Source of the DNA: Leifsonia sp. Root4
Lineage (GTDB): Bacteria > Actinomycetota > Actinomycetes > Actinomycetales > Microbacteriaceae
Direction: 5' to 3'
Length of the DNA stretch: 64,000 bases
NCBI RefSeq assembly: GCF_001425085.1
Contig: NZ_LMDN01000001.1
Coordinates: forward strand, 342,206 to 406,205
Shown: one piece after another, positions 1 to 7,821 of the stretch
Layout of the letters: every line of letters starts with the position of its first letter
How positions within the stretch are numbered: position 1 is the first letter of the stretch
Position numbers and translations under genes: made by a program
Notes under the pieces: generated by a model
Database searches by the model: none
The model's input: the letters and a program-made list of their open reading frames with translations, nothing else
Told to the model about the DNA's origin: nothing

Positions 1-110
1 AGCGGGCCGTTGCGCGCGAGCGCCGGACCGGCGGATGGCGCGACGCCTGCCGCGCGGGCCGAGCCGCGTCTGGGATTGCGTGTCGTGACCGGCATCCTCG
101 CCCTCTGCAC

Positions 111-116
111 TAACGT
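111..116 (+). promoter_or_regulatory. Leaderless-type -10 hexamer TAACGT
   Basis: TAACGT matches the actinobacterial -10 consensus TANNNT and lies exactly 7 bases before the ATG at 124, so the transcript would start at or next to the start codon. There is no Shine-Dalgarno sequence in front of that ATG. Confidence 0.5.
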
Positions 117-123
117 GTGCCCC

Positions 124-741
124 ATGACGAGACCCCGGCACATCCTCTCGGCAGCTGCGCTGCTCATCGTCGGCCTGACGGCGAGCGGCTGTGCCGGCGC
201 CAGCGGTTCACCGATCCAGCCCACCGCAACGGGCCCGACGGCGACCTCGACGGCGCCGGGGACCGCAACTCCGGACGCCGCCGCGTCGCCGGTTCCCACT
301 GCGGAGCCGATTGCCGTCGAGCCGGCCGACTACGCTCCCCTCGATTTCGGTACCGGAGTCGTCTTCACGTCACCATCACGCAATCTGCGCTGCGGAATCA
401 CCACGCAGAGCGCCGAAGCGGACAGTGCGTTGTGGGGCTGCGCGATCGGAGAGAAGGAGTGGGAGTTCCCCCGTTCGGATCCCTCGGACTTCTGTTTCGA
501 TGCGCAGGTCCCGTGCGGCAACGGCATCGAGGCTGTCGGATCCGAGCAGCCGCACCCACGCATGCGCGGCGATGTCGCATTCGAGAGTGAGTACTCCGAG
601 TCGAGCCTTCCGCTTCCCGTAGGCACATCCATCCGCTATGGGAACGTGCTGTGCACCTCGACGGAGGCAGGGATCGCCTGCTCCAACGCGCTGAGCGGCC
701 ACGGATTCGCCTTGTCCGAAACGAACAACGACATCTGGTGA
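124..741 (+). CDS. Putative secreted lipoprotein, unknown function
   Basis: A 205-residue protein with a lipoprotein signal: basic start MTRPRH, a hydrophobic segment, and the lipobox LTASGC with the acylated Cys at residue 23. A Thr/Ala/Pro-rich linker follows to about residue 60, then a compact domain with six cysteines (in LRC, WGC, DFC, VPC, VLC and IAC) that could form three disulfides outside the cell. I do not recognise the domain. The reading frame is open upstream to base 10, but the ATG at 124 is chosen because it alone gives a signal peptide and sits 7 bases after a TANNNT hexamer. It converges on the next gene. Confidence 0.8.
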   Translation: MTRPRHILSAAALLIVGLTASGCAGASGSPIQPTATGPTATSTAPGTATPDAAASPVPTAEPIAVEPADYAPLDFGTGVVFTSPSRNLRCGITTQSAEADSALWGCAIGEKEWEFPRSDPSDFCFDAQVPCGNGIEAVGSEQPHPRMRGDVAFESEYSESSLPLPVGTSIRYGNVLCTSTEAGIACSNALSGHGFALSETNNDIW

Positions 742-835
742 GCCAGCTCAACTCGCTGCAGCAGCCGTCTGAGCGAGCGGTCCGGTCGATCGCCCGCTGC
801 GGTAGTGCGGTTCAGCGGAGCGGTGGCAAGCTCCG

Positions 836-1465
836 CTAGGCGCTCGGCGGCGTCTGCTGCGTCGGAGTCGCTTCGCTGCCGGCATCCGCCCCGCTCGGCG
901 GCTCGGTGGGGGCGGGGGCCTGCGGCACCGCGACGGGTGTGACGGGCGCTGCGGGCTCTGCCGGCGTCTCGCCGCGGAGCAGGTTGCGCGCCCGGTGCAC
1001 GAGCTCGCCGGGGGCGAGAACGGTGTAGCTCACCGCGATGACCTGCATCACCGAGCTGAAGTCGCGCCGTTTGCGCTTGATCGAGTAGTTGACCAGGCCG
1101 AAGAGCATGCCGAATCCGGCACCGATCAGCAGCGCAGCGAAGACCATCGGCGTGCTCTCCCCGCTCGGCGAGAAGATGAACAGGATGAGCCCGAGGAAGA
1201 TGCCGAGCCAGGCTCCGGATGCCGCCCCGCCGATCGCCGCACGGCCGTAACTCATCTTGCCTGTGACCAGTTCGACGCTCTTCAGGTCGTTGCCGATGAT
1301 CGCCAGCTGCTTCACCGGGAAGTCCGCGCGGGCGAGCGTATCGACGGCGCTCTGTGCCTCGGCGTAGCTGGAGTAGTTCTCGACGACCTCTCCCTGCGGC
1401 AGCACGGGGAATCGACCGCCGCCCCGTGCGGAACGGCTGGCACTGAAGGGGCTCTGAGAACTCAT
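836..1465 (-). CDS. General stress protein 17M-like membrane protein
   Basis: A 209-residue protein. Residues about 25-80 (VVENYSSYAEAQSAVDTL, then FPVKQLAIIGNDLKSVE) match the GSP17M/YflT-like domain of Gram-positive stress proteins. Two membrane segments follow (about 78-97 and 103-124), a basic turn KRKRR, then a low-complexity Ala/Pro tail from about residue 165. Members are usually general-stress or envelope-associated proteins of unknown biochemical role. It is divergent from the CBS-domain gene at 1521 with a 55-base gap. A near-consensus -10 (AAGAAT, 6 bases before ATG) suggests it may also be leaderless. Confidence 0.75.
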   Translation of the reverse strand: MSSQSPFSASRSARGGGRFPVLPQGEVVENYSSYAEAQSAVDTLARADFPVKQLAIIGNDLKSVELVTGKMSYGRAAIGGAASGAWLGIFLGLILFIFSPSGESTPMVFAALLIGAGFGMLFGLVNYSIKRKRRDFSSVMQVIAVSYTVLAPGELVHRARNLLRGETPAEPAAPVTPVAVPQAPAPTEPPSGADAGSEATPTQQTPPSA

Positions 1466-1508
1466 GTGCTCATTCTTCCATGTGGGCCTGAAAACCCCGT
1501 GGGTGGCC

Positions 1509-1514
1509 TAGATT
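1509..1514 (+). promoter_or_regulatory. Leaderless-type -10 hexamer TAGATT
   Basis: TAGATT ends 6 bases before the GTG at 1521. This is the TANNNT-N6-GTG arrangement expected of a leaderless mRNA and supports GTG 1521 as the start. Confidence 0.5.
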
Positions 1515-1520
1515 TGAGAG

Positions 1521-2870
1521 GTGAGTGCCAACAGAGTCTTCGTCGCCCGTCTGGCAGGGTGCACCGTCTTCGACCCCGCGGGCGACCGCGTGGGCAAGGT
1601 GCGCGACGTTCTGGTTGTCTATCGCAAATCGGATCCGCCCCGCGTCGTCGGCCTGATCGTGGAGATCCCCGGCCGCCGCCGCGTCTTCATGGAGATCGGG
1701 CGGGTCAGCAGCATCGGCAGCGGCCAGATCATCACCGACGGCCTCATCAACGTGCGCCGCTTCGAGCAGCGCGGTGGAGAGGTGCGCGTCATCGCCGAGA
1801 TGCTCGGCCGCAAGGTGAGCTTCATCGACGGCTCGGGCGAGGCGACCGTCGAAGATGTCGCGATCGAGGAGCAGGGTCAGGACCAGAGCGAGTGGGCGAT
1901 CAGCCAGCTCTTCGTGCGTCGCCCCAAGACGAGCCCGTCCCCCTTCGCCAAGGGCGCAACGGCGTTCGCCAACTGGTCGGAGGTGCGCGAGACGGTCACG
2001 GCCGGCGAGGCGCAATCGGCCGAACACCTGATCGCCACGTACTCCGAGTTGAACCCGGCCGACCTCGCCTCGACCCTGCTCGACCTGCCGACCGAGCGCA
2101 TGTTCGAGGTGGCCGGTGAGCTCTCGGACGACCGCCTGGCCGATGTGCTTGAGGAGATGCCGGAGGTCGAACAGATCGGCATCCTGGCCACCCTCGGCGA
2201 TGCCCGTGCCGCCGACGTGCTCGACCACATGCAGCCGGATGACGCGGCCGACCTGATCGCGCAGCTACCGGAGGAGCGCGGCGAGACGCTGCTCGAACTG
2301 ATGGAGCCGGAGGAAGCCGACGACGTGCGCTTCCTGCTCTCCTACGCTCCGGACACCGCCGGCGGCCTGATGACGCCGGAGCCGATCATCGTCTCCGCCG
2401 ATGCGACCGTCGCGGAGGGCCTCGCGCTGATCCGCCGGCACGACCTCGCGCCCGCCCTCGGCGCCGCGATCTGCGTGACGCTGCCGCCCTTTGAACCGCC
2501 GACCGGCCGTTTCCTCGGCATGGTGCACTTCCAGCGGATGCTGCGCTACCCGCCGCACGAGCGCCTCGGCACCCTGCTCGACCAGGGGCTGGAGCCGGTC
2601 ACCGCCGACACCTCCGCGGCCGAGGTCAGCCGCATCCTCGCCAGCTACGACCTCGTCTCGGTCCCCGTTGTCGATGAAAACCACCGACTCGTCGGGGTGG
2701 TGACCATTGACGATGTCCTCGACTATCTGCTGCCGGCTGACTGGCGAAGTCATCCCGACGACAACGACGACGTAGCCGTGCGCGCGGCCGCGCGCGCCAA
2801 GCTTGAAACGGGCAGCATCCTGCTGCCGACCGACACGACGGGACGGAGGACGGGCAATGGCACGAGCTAG
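1521..2870 (+). CDS. PRC-barrel / MgtE N-domain / CBS-pair protein
   Basis: A 449-residue cytosolic protein. The N-terminus (about 5-85) resembles a PRC-barrel. The middle (about 165-275; LADVLEEMPEVEQ, ADVLDHMQPDDAADLIAQLP) is the helical MgtE intracellular N domain. The C-terminal part holds two CBS motifs (MTPEPIIVSADATVAEGL and VSVPVVDENHRLVGVVTIDD). The transmembrane Mg2+ channel part of MgtE is absent, so this is a stand-alone sensory module rather than a transporter. Its stop overlaps the start of the DUF1003 gene by 14 bases. A partnership with that membrane protein, possibly sensing Mg2+ or adenine nucleotides, is an inference from this coupling. Confidence 0.85.
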   Translation: MSANRVFVARLAGCTVFDPAGDRVGKVRDVLVVYRKSDPPRVVGLIVEIPGRRRVFMEIGRVSSIGSGQIITDGLINVRRFEQRGGEVRVIAEMLGRKVSFIDGSGEATVEDVAIEEQGQDQSEWAISQLFVRRPKTSPSPFAKGATAFANWSEVRETVTAGEAQSAEHLIATYSELNPADLASTLLDLPTERMFEVAGELSDDRLADVLEEMPEVEQIGILATLGDARAADVLDHMQPDDAADLIAQLPEERGETLLELMEPEEADDVRFLLSYAPDTAGGLMTPEPIIVSADATVAEGLALIRRHDLAPALGAAICVTLPPFEPPTGRFLGMVHFQRMLRYPPHERLGTLLDQGLEPVTADTSAAEVSRILASYDLVSVPVVDENHRLVGVVTIDDVLDYLLPADWRSHPDDNDDVAVRAAARAKLETGSILLPTDTTGRRTGNGTS

Positions 2871-3435
2871 CAAGAGCGACATCCGCCTCGACTCCCCCAA
2901 AGGCCTGCGCGGCCCGGCAATCACCGCCCGCGACAAGGCGGCCAGCCGCGACCGCTTCGGCCGCTTCACCGAATCGATCGCCCGCGGCATGGGCACGCCC
3001 GGCTTCCTCGCCGGCCTCTCGCTGTTCTGTCTGCTCTGGCTCGGTTTCAACACCTGGGGCCCTGAGGAGTGGCGTTTCGACTCCGCCGCCATCGGCTTCA
3101 CCGCGCTCACCCTGATCCTCTCGCTGCAGGCCTCGTACGCCGCCCCGATGATCCTGCTCGCGCAGAACCGTCAGGACGACCGCGACCGCGTGCAGATCGA
3201 GCAGGACAGGCAGCGTGCAGAGCGCAATCTCGCCGACACCGAGTACCTCGCCCGCGAGGTCGTCGCCCTCCGACTGTCGATCTCCGACATGGCGTCGAAG
3301 GACTTCATCCGTTCCGAGCTGCGCAGCCTGCTCGAACAGCTCGACGAGCGCGATGCGGCGGCGGCGAAGGCCCAGTACGAGAACGGCGCCGGGAACGACG
3401 CAGAGAACGGGACGCGGGATGCCGGCAACTCCTGA
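2857..3435 (+). CDS. DUF1003 membrane protein
   Basis: A 192-residue protein with two membrane segments (TPGFLAGLSLFCLLWLGFNT, then FTALTLILSLQASYAAPMIL) followed by the motif LAQNRQDDRDR, typical of DUF1003, and a charged C-terminal helix (about 110-180) likely to be coiled coil. The start ATG at 2857 overlaps the end of the upstream CBS gene; an in-frame upstream start at 2803 would add 18 residues unlike the family. The stop lies 17 bases inside the next gene, so the three genes are probably co-translated. The function of DUF1003 is not known. Confidence 0.85.
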   Translation: MARASKSDIRLDSPKGLRGPAITARDKAASRDRFGRFTESIARGMGTPGFLAGLSLFCLLWLGFNTWGPEEWRFDSAAIGFTALTLILSLQASYAAPMILLAQNRQDDRDRVQIEQDRQRAERNLADTEYLAREVVALRLSISDMASKDFIRSELRSLLEQLDERDAAAAKAQYENGAGNDAENGTRDAGNS

Positions 3436-4588
3436 GCAGCTCCGCGAGGCGCTGGCCCGGGTGATCGATCCAGAGATCCGCAAGCCCATCACGGAACTCG
3501 ACATGGTCGGCGCGCTCAGCGTCGATGATGCCGGGCACGCGCACGCCGTGATCAAGCTGACGATCATCGGATGCCCGGCCGCCCGCCGCATCGAGGACGA
3601 CGTGCGCGGCGCGCTCGAGGCCGTCGTCGGGGCCGGCAACGCGGAACTCGAGATGACGGTGATGACCGTCGCTGAGCGCAAGGCCCTCACCGCGAAACTG
3701 CAGGGAACCGGCGCGCGTACCATGCCGTTCACGGCCGATGCGCTCACCCGTGTCTTCGCCGTCACGAGCGGCAAGGGCGGCGTCGGCAAGTCGACGCTCA
3801 CCGCGAATCTCGCGGTCGCCCTCGCCGCGAAGGGCCTCCGTGTCGGGCTCCTCGACGCCGACGTCTACGGTTTCTCGATCCCGGCCATCCTCGGCCTGGT
3901 CGAGCAGGTTCCCGGTGCGGCGACAGGCACGCTCCGCGCCGTGAAGCCGACCCGCGTCGGCGACATGATCCTGCCACCCGTCGCCCACGGCGTGAAGGTG
4001 ATCTCGATCGGCATGTTCGTGGAGGACGCATCGGCGGCCGTCGCCTGGCGTGGTCCAATGCTGCACCGCACGATGACGCAGTTCCTCACCGACGTCTACT
4101 TCGGCGACCTCGATGTGCTGCTGCTCGATCTGCCGCCAGGTACAGGCGACGTCGCCATCTCGATCGGCCAGCTGCTGCCGCACGCCGAGGTTCTCGTCGT
4201 GACGACACCGCAGCCGGCCGCTGCCGACGTGGCCGAGCGCAGCGGCGTCGTGGCCAGGCAGACCGGGCAGAGCGTGTTCGGCGTGATCGAGAACATGGCC
4301 GGGCTGGCACAGCCGGACGGCAGCGTGCTCGACCTCTTCGGCTCCGGCGGCGGCGACGAGGTCGCCCGGCGGTTGAGCGCCTCGCAGCCGGACGGCGCTG
4401 CCCCCGTGCCCGTGCTCGCCCGCATCCCGCTCAGCATCGCGCTGCGCGAGGGAGGAGACGCCGGCGAGCCGATCGTGCTGAGCGATCCGAGCGACCCGGC
4501 AAGTCAGGCCATCCTGCGCGTTGCGGATGCCGTCGCCGGCAGCGGCCGCGGCCTCGCCGGTCGCGCGCTGCCCTTCAGCGTCGGCTGA
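3419..4588 (+). CDS. apbC: Mrp/ApbC-family Fe-S cluster carrier ATPase
   Basis: A 389-residue protein. Residues 1-85 form a MIP18/DUF59 domain (EALARVIDPEIRKPITELD, with Cys in IIGCPAARR). From about residue 110 there is a deviant-Walker P-loop NTPase (SGKGGVGKST at 117-126), then the switch segment LDADVYGFSIP and Walker B LLLDLPPGTGD. This is the architecture of bacterial Mrp/ApbC, which binds and hands on [4Fe-4S] clusters. The CXXC pair common in this family is not obvious in the C-terminal part, which should be checked by alignment. The start ATG at 3419 overlaps the DUF1003 gene by 17 bases. The stop codon TGA merges directly with a 'tgatttcgacaggctcaatc' repeat. Confidence 0.9.
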   Translation: MPATPEQLREALARVIDPEIRKPITELDMVGALSVDDAGHAHAVIKLTIIGCPAARRIEDDVRGALEAVVGAGNAELEMTVMTVAERKALTAKLQGTGARTMPFTADALTRVFAVTSGKGGVGKSTLTANLAVALAAKGLRVGLLDADVYGFSIPAILGLVEQVPGAATGTLRAVKPTRVGDMILPPVAHGVKVISIGMFVEDASAAVAWRGPMLHRTMTQFLTDVYFGDLDVLLLDLPPGTGDVAISIGQLLPHAEVLVVTTPQPAAADVAERSGVVARQTGQSVFGVIENMAGLAQPDGSVLDLFGSGGGDEVARRLSASQPDGAAPVPVLARIPLSIALREGGDAGEPIVLSDPSDPASQAILRVADAVAGSGRGLAGRALPFSVG

Positions 4589-4606
4589 TTTCGACAGGCT
4601 CAATCA
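4588..4606 (+). repeat. Single copy of the 'tttcgacaggctcaa' repeat
   Basis: The motif tttcgacaggctcaatca begins right at the apbC stop codon. The same word occurs many times at 51.58-51.84 kb and 54.72-54.95 kb. Here it is at the end of apbC in a gap between convergent genes. Confidence 0.8.
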
Positions 4607-4666
4607 GCGATTTCGCTGCCGCGGGCGCAACTCCCATCGCGGATCCGCTGCTGCCGGCGCAACGGC

Positions 4667-4798
4667 CTCCGCGGATCCGCTCAGGGCTTCGCGTGCGTCA
4701 CTGCTCCTTCGTCGCGGGGCCGCTCGCTCAAGCCAGCGTGCAGCATGGTGCCTCGTGCATTCTCACGCTGGCTCGAGGGAGCAGCCGAGGAACGAGGC
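4667..4798. repeat. Inverted-repeat element between convergent genes
   Basis: Two half-elements face each other. The first, 4667-4740, contains ctcagggcttcgcgtgcgtc and ends agccagcgtg. The second, 4764-4798, starts cacgctggct and continues cgagggagcagccgaggaac. The end words are exact reverse complements (4731-4740 and 4764-4773) around a 23-base loop, and the pairing extends imperfectly for about 20 bases. The same halves recur at 15.33-15.79 kb and, in part, at 9.46-9.69 kb. Confidence 0.75.
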
Positions 4799-4833
4799 CG
4801 CCCCCGAAGCCCTGACACCGCGTGAAACGTTGC

Positions 4834-6390
4834 TCAGGGCTCGACGAGGCGGGCGATCAGCTCGGTGAGCAGCGGCTCGGCCACCGCGGGCGGCAGCGCC
4901 TCGACGAGCGCGAGGAACGGCGCGAGCCGCTCCGGCAGCGCTCCGGTGGCCGTGGCATCCGGGGCACCGGCATCCGAGGCGCCGGCTTGGGCCAGCCCGA
5001 TGCCCTGCAGCAGTGCGAAGGCCGTCGCAGCGTCGAGCGTCGCCGGCAGCGCGCCGCCGAGGGCCGCACCGAGCGATCCGAGCAGCGGAGCGACGTCGAC
5101 GCGGGGCACACCGCGTACTTCCGCCGCTGCGGCGATCAGCGCGGCCGAGAGCTCGGGCAGGCGCGACTCCGTCACCGGTGTCACCGTGAGGTGCGCCGTC
5201 GCGGGGAGCCGTGCGCCGCCGGGCCGAGTGGTTCCCGCCTGGTCGAAGCCCGGCTGCAACTGCAGCTGCCACCCGTGCGTGCGCGCCTGATCGGCCCAGT
5301 GGTGCGGGTCGACGCGGCGCTCGGCCGGCACGCTCTCGTCGGTGGTGACGGCGATCGCCGGGCCCGTCGGCTCCCCGACCACGCGGAGGCCTTCGATGCC
5401 CCGGATCACGCCGAGCAGCGTCTCGGTCGCCCTGGCACAGCTCGCCGTCAGCTCGGCGAAACCACTCTGCCCGAGGGTCTGCGTGATCGCCCACGCGGCT
5501 GCGAGCGCCGCGGCGGACTTCGAGCCGAGCAGCGTCGAGTTGACGACCGGGTAGCCCGGCCAGCCGGTCGTCGCGAAGTATTGCTTGCGCTGTCGGTCGC
5601 GACCGCGCTGCAGCAGCACAGACGCCCCCTTGGGCGTGTAGCCGTACTTGTGCAGATCGGCGGAGAGGCTCGTGACACCGGGCAGCTGTAGATCCCAGCC
5701 CGCCGCATCGAGGCCCGGCCACCACGGCAGCACGAAGCCGCCGAAGCAGGCGTCAACGTGGCAGCTGACGCCGGCGGCCGCGGCGAGCGCGGACACCTCG
5801 GCGATCGGGTCGATCACGCCGTGCGGGTAGCTCGGTGCGCTGAGCACGACGAGCGCGACGTCGTCGGCGTCGGCCAGCAGCGCGGCGAAGTCCGCGACGG
5901 CCGGCAGACCGGATGCCGCATCCACCGGCACGAGTTCGAGCCGCAGCCCGAGATAGTCCGCCGCCTTGTGGAATGCGGCGTGCACGGAGCTGGGGGCGAT
6001 GATCCGCGGAACGGTGGCCCGGTGGTCGACGCCGCGGGCCGCGGCATCCGCCCGCCAGATCTCCCTGGCCGTCTTGACGGCGAGCAGGCAGCTCTCGGTT
6101 CCGCCACTCGTGACGGTGCCGACGACGGAGTCGTCGCCGTGGAACACCGCACGGGCGAAGCCGACGATCTCGCGCTCCATCACCGCGACCGAGCTGAAGG
6201 TCGTCGGATCCAGGGCGTTCACCGGCTGCACGGCGCGCACCGCGGCTGCGGCGAGCGCGTCGATCTCGGCGATGCCGGAATCGTAGACGTAGGAGAGCAC
6301 ACGGCCGCCGTGCGTCGGCGCGTCCGCGGCGCGCAACGCATCGAGGCGCCCGAGCACCGCCACTGAATCCTGTTCGAATTGCATGCTCAC
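4834..6390 (-). CDS. Sphingosine-1-phosphate-lyase-like PLP decarboxylase
   Basis: A 518-residue fold-type I PLP enzyme of the group II decarboxylase/S1P-lyase family. Visible signatures are VTSGGTESCLLAVKTAR (PLP phosphate region), HVDACFGGF, and GVTSLSADLHKYGYTPKG, where Lys248 should form the Schiff base; the last block is closest to Dpl1/S1P lyases. The C-terminal 90 residues are an Ala/Leu-rich helical extension. Start: GTG at 6390 overlaps the stop of the upstream MFS gene (GTGA); an ATG two codons further in is equally possible. Co-expression with an MFS_2 transporter suggests an imported phospho-amino-alcohol or amino-acid substrate. Glutamate or tyrosine decarboxylase activity cannot be excluded. 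Confidence 0.8.
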   Translation of the reverse strand: MSMQFEQDSVAVLGRLDALRAADAPTHGGRVLSYVYDSGIAEIDALAAAAVRAVQPVNALDPTTFSSVAVMEREIVGFARAVFHGDDSVVGTVTSGGTESCLLAVKTAREIWRADAAARGVDHRATVPRIIAPSSVHAAFHKAADYLGLRLELVPVDAASGLPAVADFAALLADADDVALVVLSAPSYPHGVIDPIAEVSALAAAAGVSCHVDACFGGFVLPWWPGLDAAGWDLQLPGVTSLSADLHKYGYTPKGASVLLQRGRDRQRKQYFATTGWPGYPVVNSTLLGSKSAAALAAAWAITQTLGQSGFAELTASCARATETLLGVIRGIEGLRVVGEPTGPAIAVTTDESVPAERRVDPHHWADQARTHGWQLQLQPGFDQAGTTRPGGARLPATAHLTVTPVTESRLPELSAALIAAAAEVRGVPRVDVAPLLGSLGAALGGALPATLDAATAFALLQGIGLAQAGASDAGAPDATATGALPERLAPFLALVEALPPAVAEPLLTELIARLVEP

Positions 6391-7763
6391 GCCAGCGCCT
6401 CCGCTTCGATGTCACTCCGGTCGATGTCGCCCCGTCGCAGCGCGTAGCGCCGCAACGTCAGCAGGCTGAGGCCGATGAGCGCTGCCGGCAGCACGCTGAA
6501 GCTCAGCACGATGCCCGCGACAGCCGCCTCGCCCTGCACGACGCTCGTCGTGCCGACACTCTCGGTGTAGCCCGTCATGGCGAGCATGAGCGTGAGCGCG
6601 GTCGCACCGAGCGCCATGCCGATCGTCTCGCCGGCCGTCCAGACGCCGCTGAAGGTTCCCGCCTGGCCGTCGCCGTGCGTCGCCGCATCGTGAGAAATCA
6701 CATCGGGCAGCATCGCCATCGGCAGCGACTGCATGCCCGCGTAGCCGGCCCCGGCGAGGGCAACGGGCAGGTAGACCCAGCTGCCGGGCGCCCAGAGCAT
6801 CGCGGTCAGCGCCAGCGCCGCGACGCCGAAGAGCATGCTGGCGAAGACGAACCCGCGCTCCTTGCCGATGCGGCGGGCGATGACGCCCCAGAGCGGCGCG
6901 CAGAACAGTGCGGGCGCGATCAGGGCGACGAACAGCAGCGTGAGCGCGTCCTTTGAGTGCAGCACCCACACGGCAACGTAGTTCGCCCCGGCCAGCATCA
7001 CGCCGGTCGCGAGCCCCTGCAACATGAAGGTGATGAGAAGCGCCCGGAACGGCTGCGAGCGCCGCAACACCGCGATGCCGGCCGCGTAGTGCCGCCTGAT
7101 GCCGCCCGAGGGCTCGACCGGGGCCGGGGCCGCGACACCGCGCGGCGCGACGCGGGTGGCCAGCAGCATCCCGATGCCGATCACGACGCCGGCGACGATC
7201 GCCATCAGCAGGTAGCCGAGGTACTCGTTGTCGCCGCCGAGGCTGCGCAGCATCGGACCGCCGGCACCGAACAGCAGGATGGAGAAGGTCAGCACGACGA
7301 CCCGCCACGTGAGCAGCCGGGTGCGCTGGTCGTAGCCGTCGGCGATCTCGGCCGGCAACGCGATGTAGGGCACCTGGAACAGGCTGAAGGCCGTGGCGGT
7401 CAGCACGAAGGCCAGCAGCACCCAGATGCCGGATGTCGCGGGCGGCAGTCCGGCCGGAACGGCGAAGGTCAACACGAAGAACAGCGGCAGCAGCAGGGCA
7501 CCGGTGCGCATGAAGCCCCGTCGTGAGCCGCTCCGGCGCAGCGCGCTGTCGCTCCGCGCGCCGATCACGGGATCGATGATGACATCCCAGATCTTGGCCA
7601 CCGTCACGAGCACGCCGGCCAGCAGCGCGCCGACCCCGAGGGTGTCGGTCATGTAGAACACGAGCACGAGCCCCGGTAGCGTCGCGAAGCCGCCGGTGCC
7701 GAGCGAACCCAGGGCATAGCCGACGACTGTTCTGCGGGAAAGCACTCGCTCCGTTGCGGTCAT
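6387..7763 (-). CDS. MFS transporter, GPH/MFS_2 type
   Basis: A 458-residue membrane protein with about 12 hydrophobic segments. The first block (GYALGSLGTGGFATLPGL, then FYMTDTLG) and the motif DPVIGARSDS are those of the glycoside-pentoside-hexuronide/MFS_2 group, which also contains the lysolipid carriers of the MFSD2 type. ATG 7763 is chosen because it follows a leaderless-type TACACT by 6 bases and begins just before the first membrane segment; the frame is open further upstream but there overlaps the divergent dehydrogenase. Its TGA overlaps the GTG of the PLP decarboxylase, so the two are translationally coupled. The substrate is unknown. Confidence 0.85.
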   Translation of the reverse strand: MTATERVLSRRTVVGYALGSLGTGGFATLPGLVLVFYMTDTLGVGALLAGVLVTVAKIWDVIIDPVIGARSDSALRRSGSRRGFMRTGALLLPLFFVLTFAVPAGLPPATSGIWVLLAFVLTATAFSLFQVPYIALPAEIADGYDQRTRLLTWRVVVLTFSILLFGAGGPMLRSLGGDNEYLGYLLMAIVAGVVIGIGMLLATRVAPRGVAAPAPVEPSGGIRRHYAAGIAVLRRSQPFRALLITFMLQGLATGVMLAGANYVAVWVLHSKDALTLLFVALIAPALFCAPLWGVIARRIGKERGFVFASMLFGVAALALTAMLWAPGSWVYLPVALAGAGYAGMQSLPMAMLPDVISHDAATHGDGQAGTFSGVWTAGETIGMALGATALTLMLAMTGYTESVGTTSVVQGEAAVAGIVLSFSVLPAALIGLSLLTLRRYALRRGDIDRSDIEAEALA

Positions 7764-7769
7764 TCCGGC

Positions 7770-7775
7770 AGTGTA
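7770..7775 (-). promoter_or_regulatory. Leaderless-type -10 hexamer TACACT
   Basis: On the minus strand TACACT ends 6 bases before the MFS ATG at 7763. It shares a 49-base intergenic space with the oppositely directed hexamer at 7809. Confidence 0.5.
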
Positions 7776-7808
7776 CAGAGAGTCGGGCACGAAGTGGGTC
7801 AACTGACC

Positions 7809-7814
7809 TAGAAT
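7809..7814 (+). promoter_or_regulatory. Leaderless-type -10 hexamer TAGAAT
   Basis: TAGAAT lies 7 bases before ATG 7822 and overlaps the alternative ATG at 7813, which argues that 7822 is the real start of the dehydrogenase. Confidence 0.55.
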
Positions 7815-7821
7815 GGCGCTC

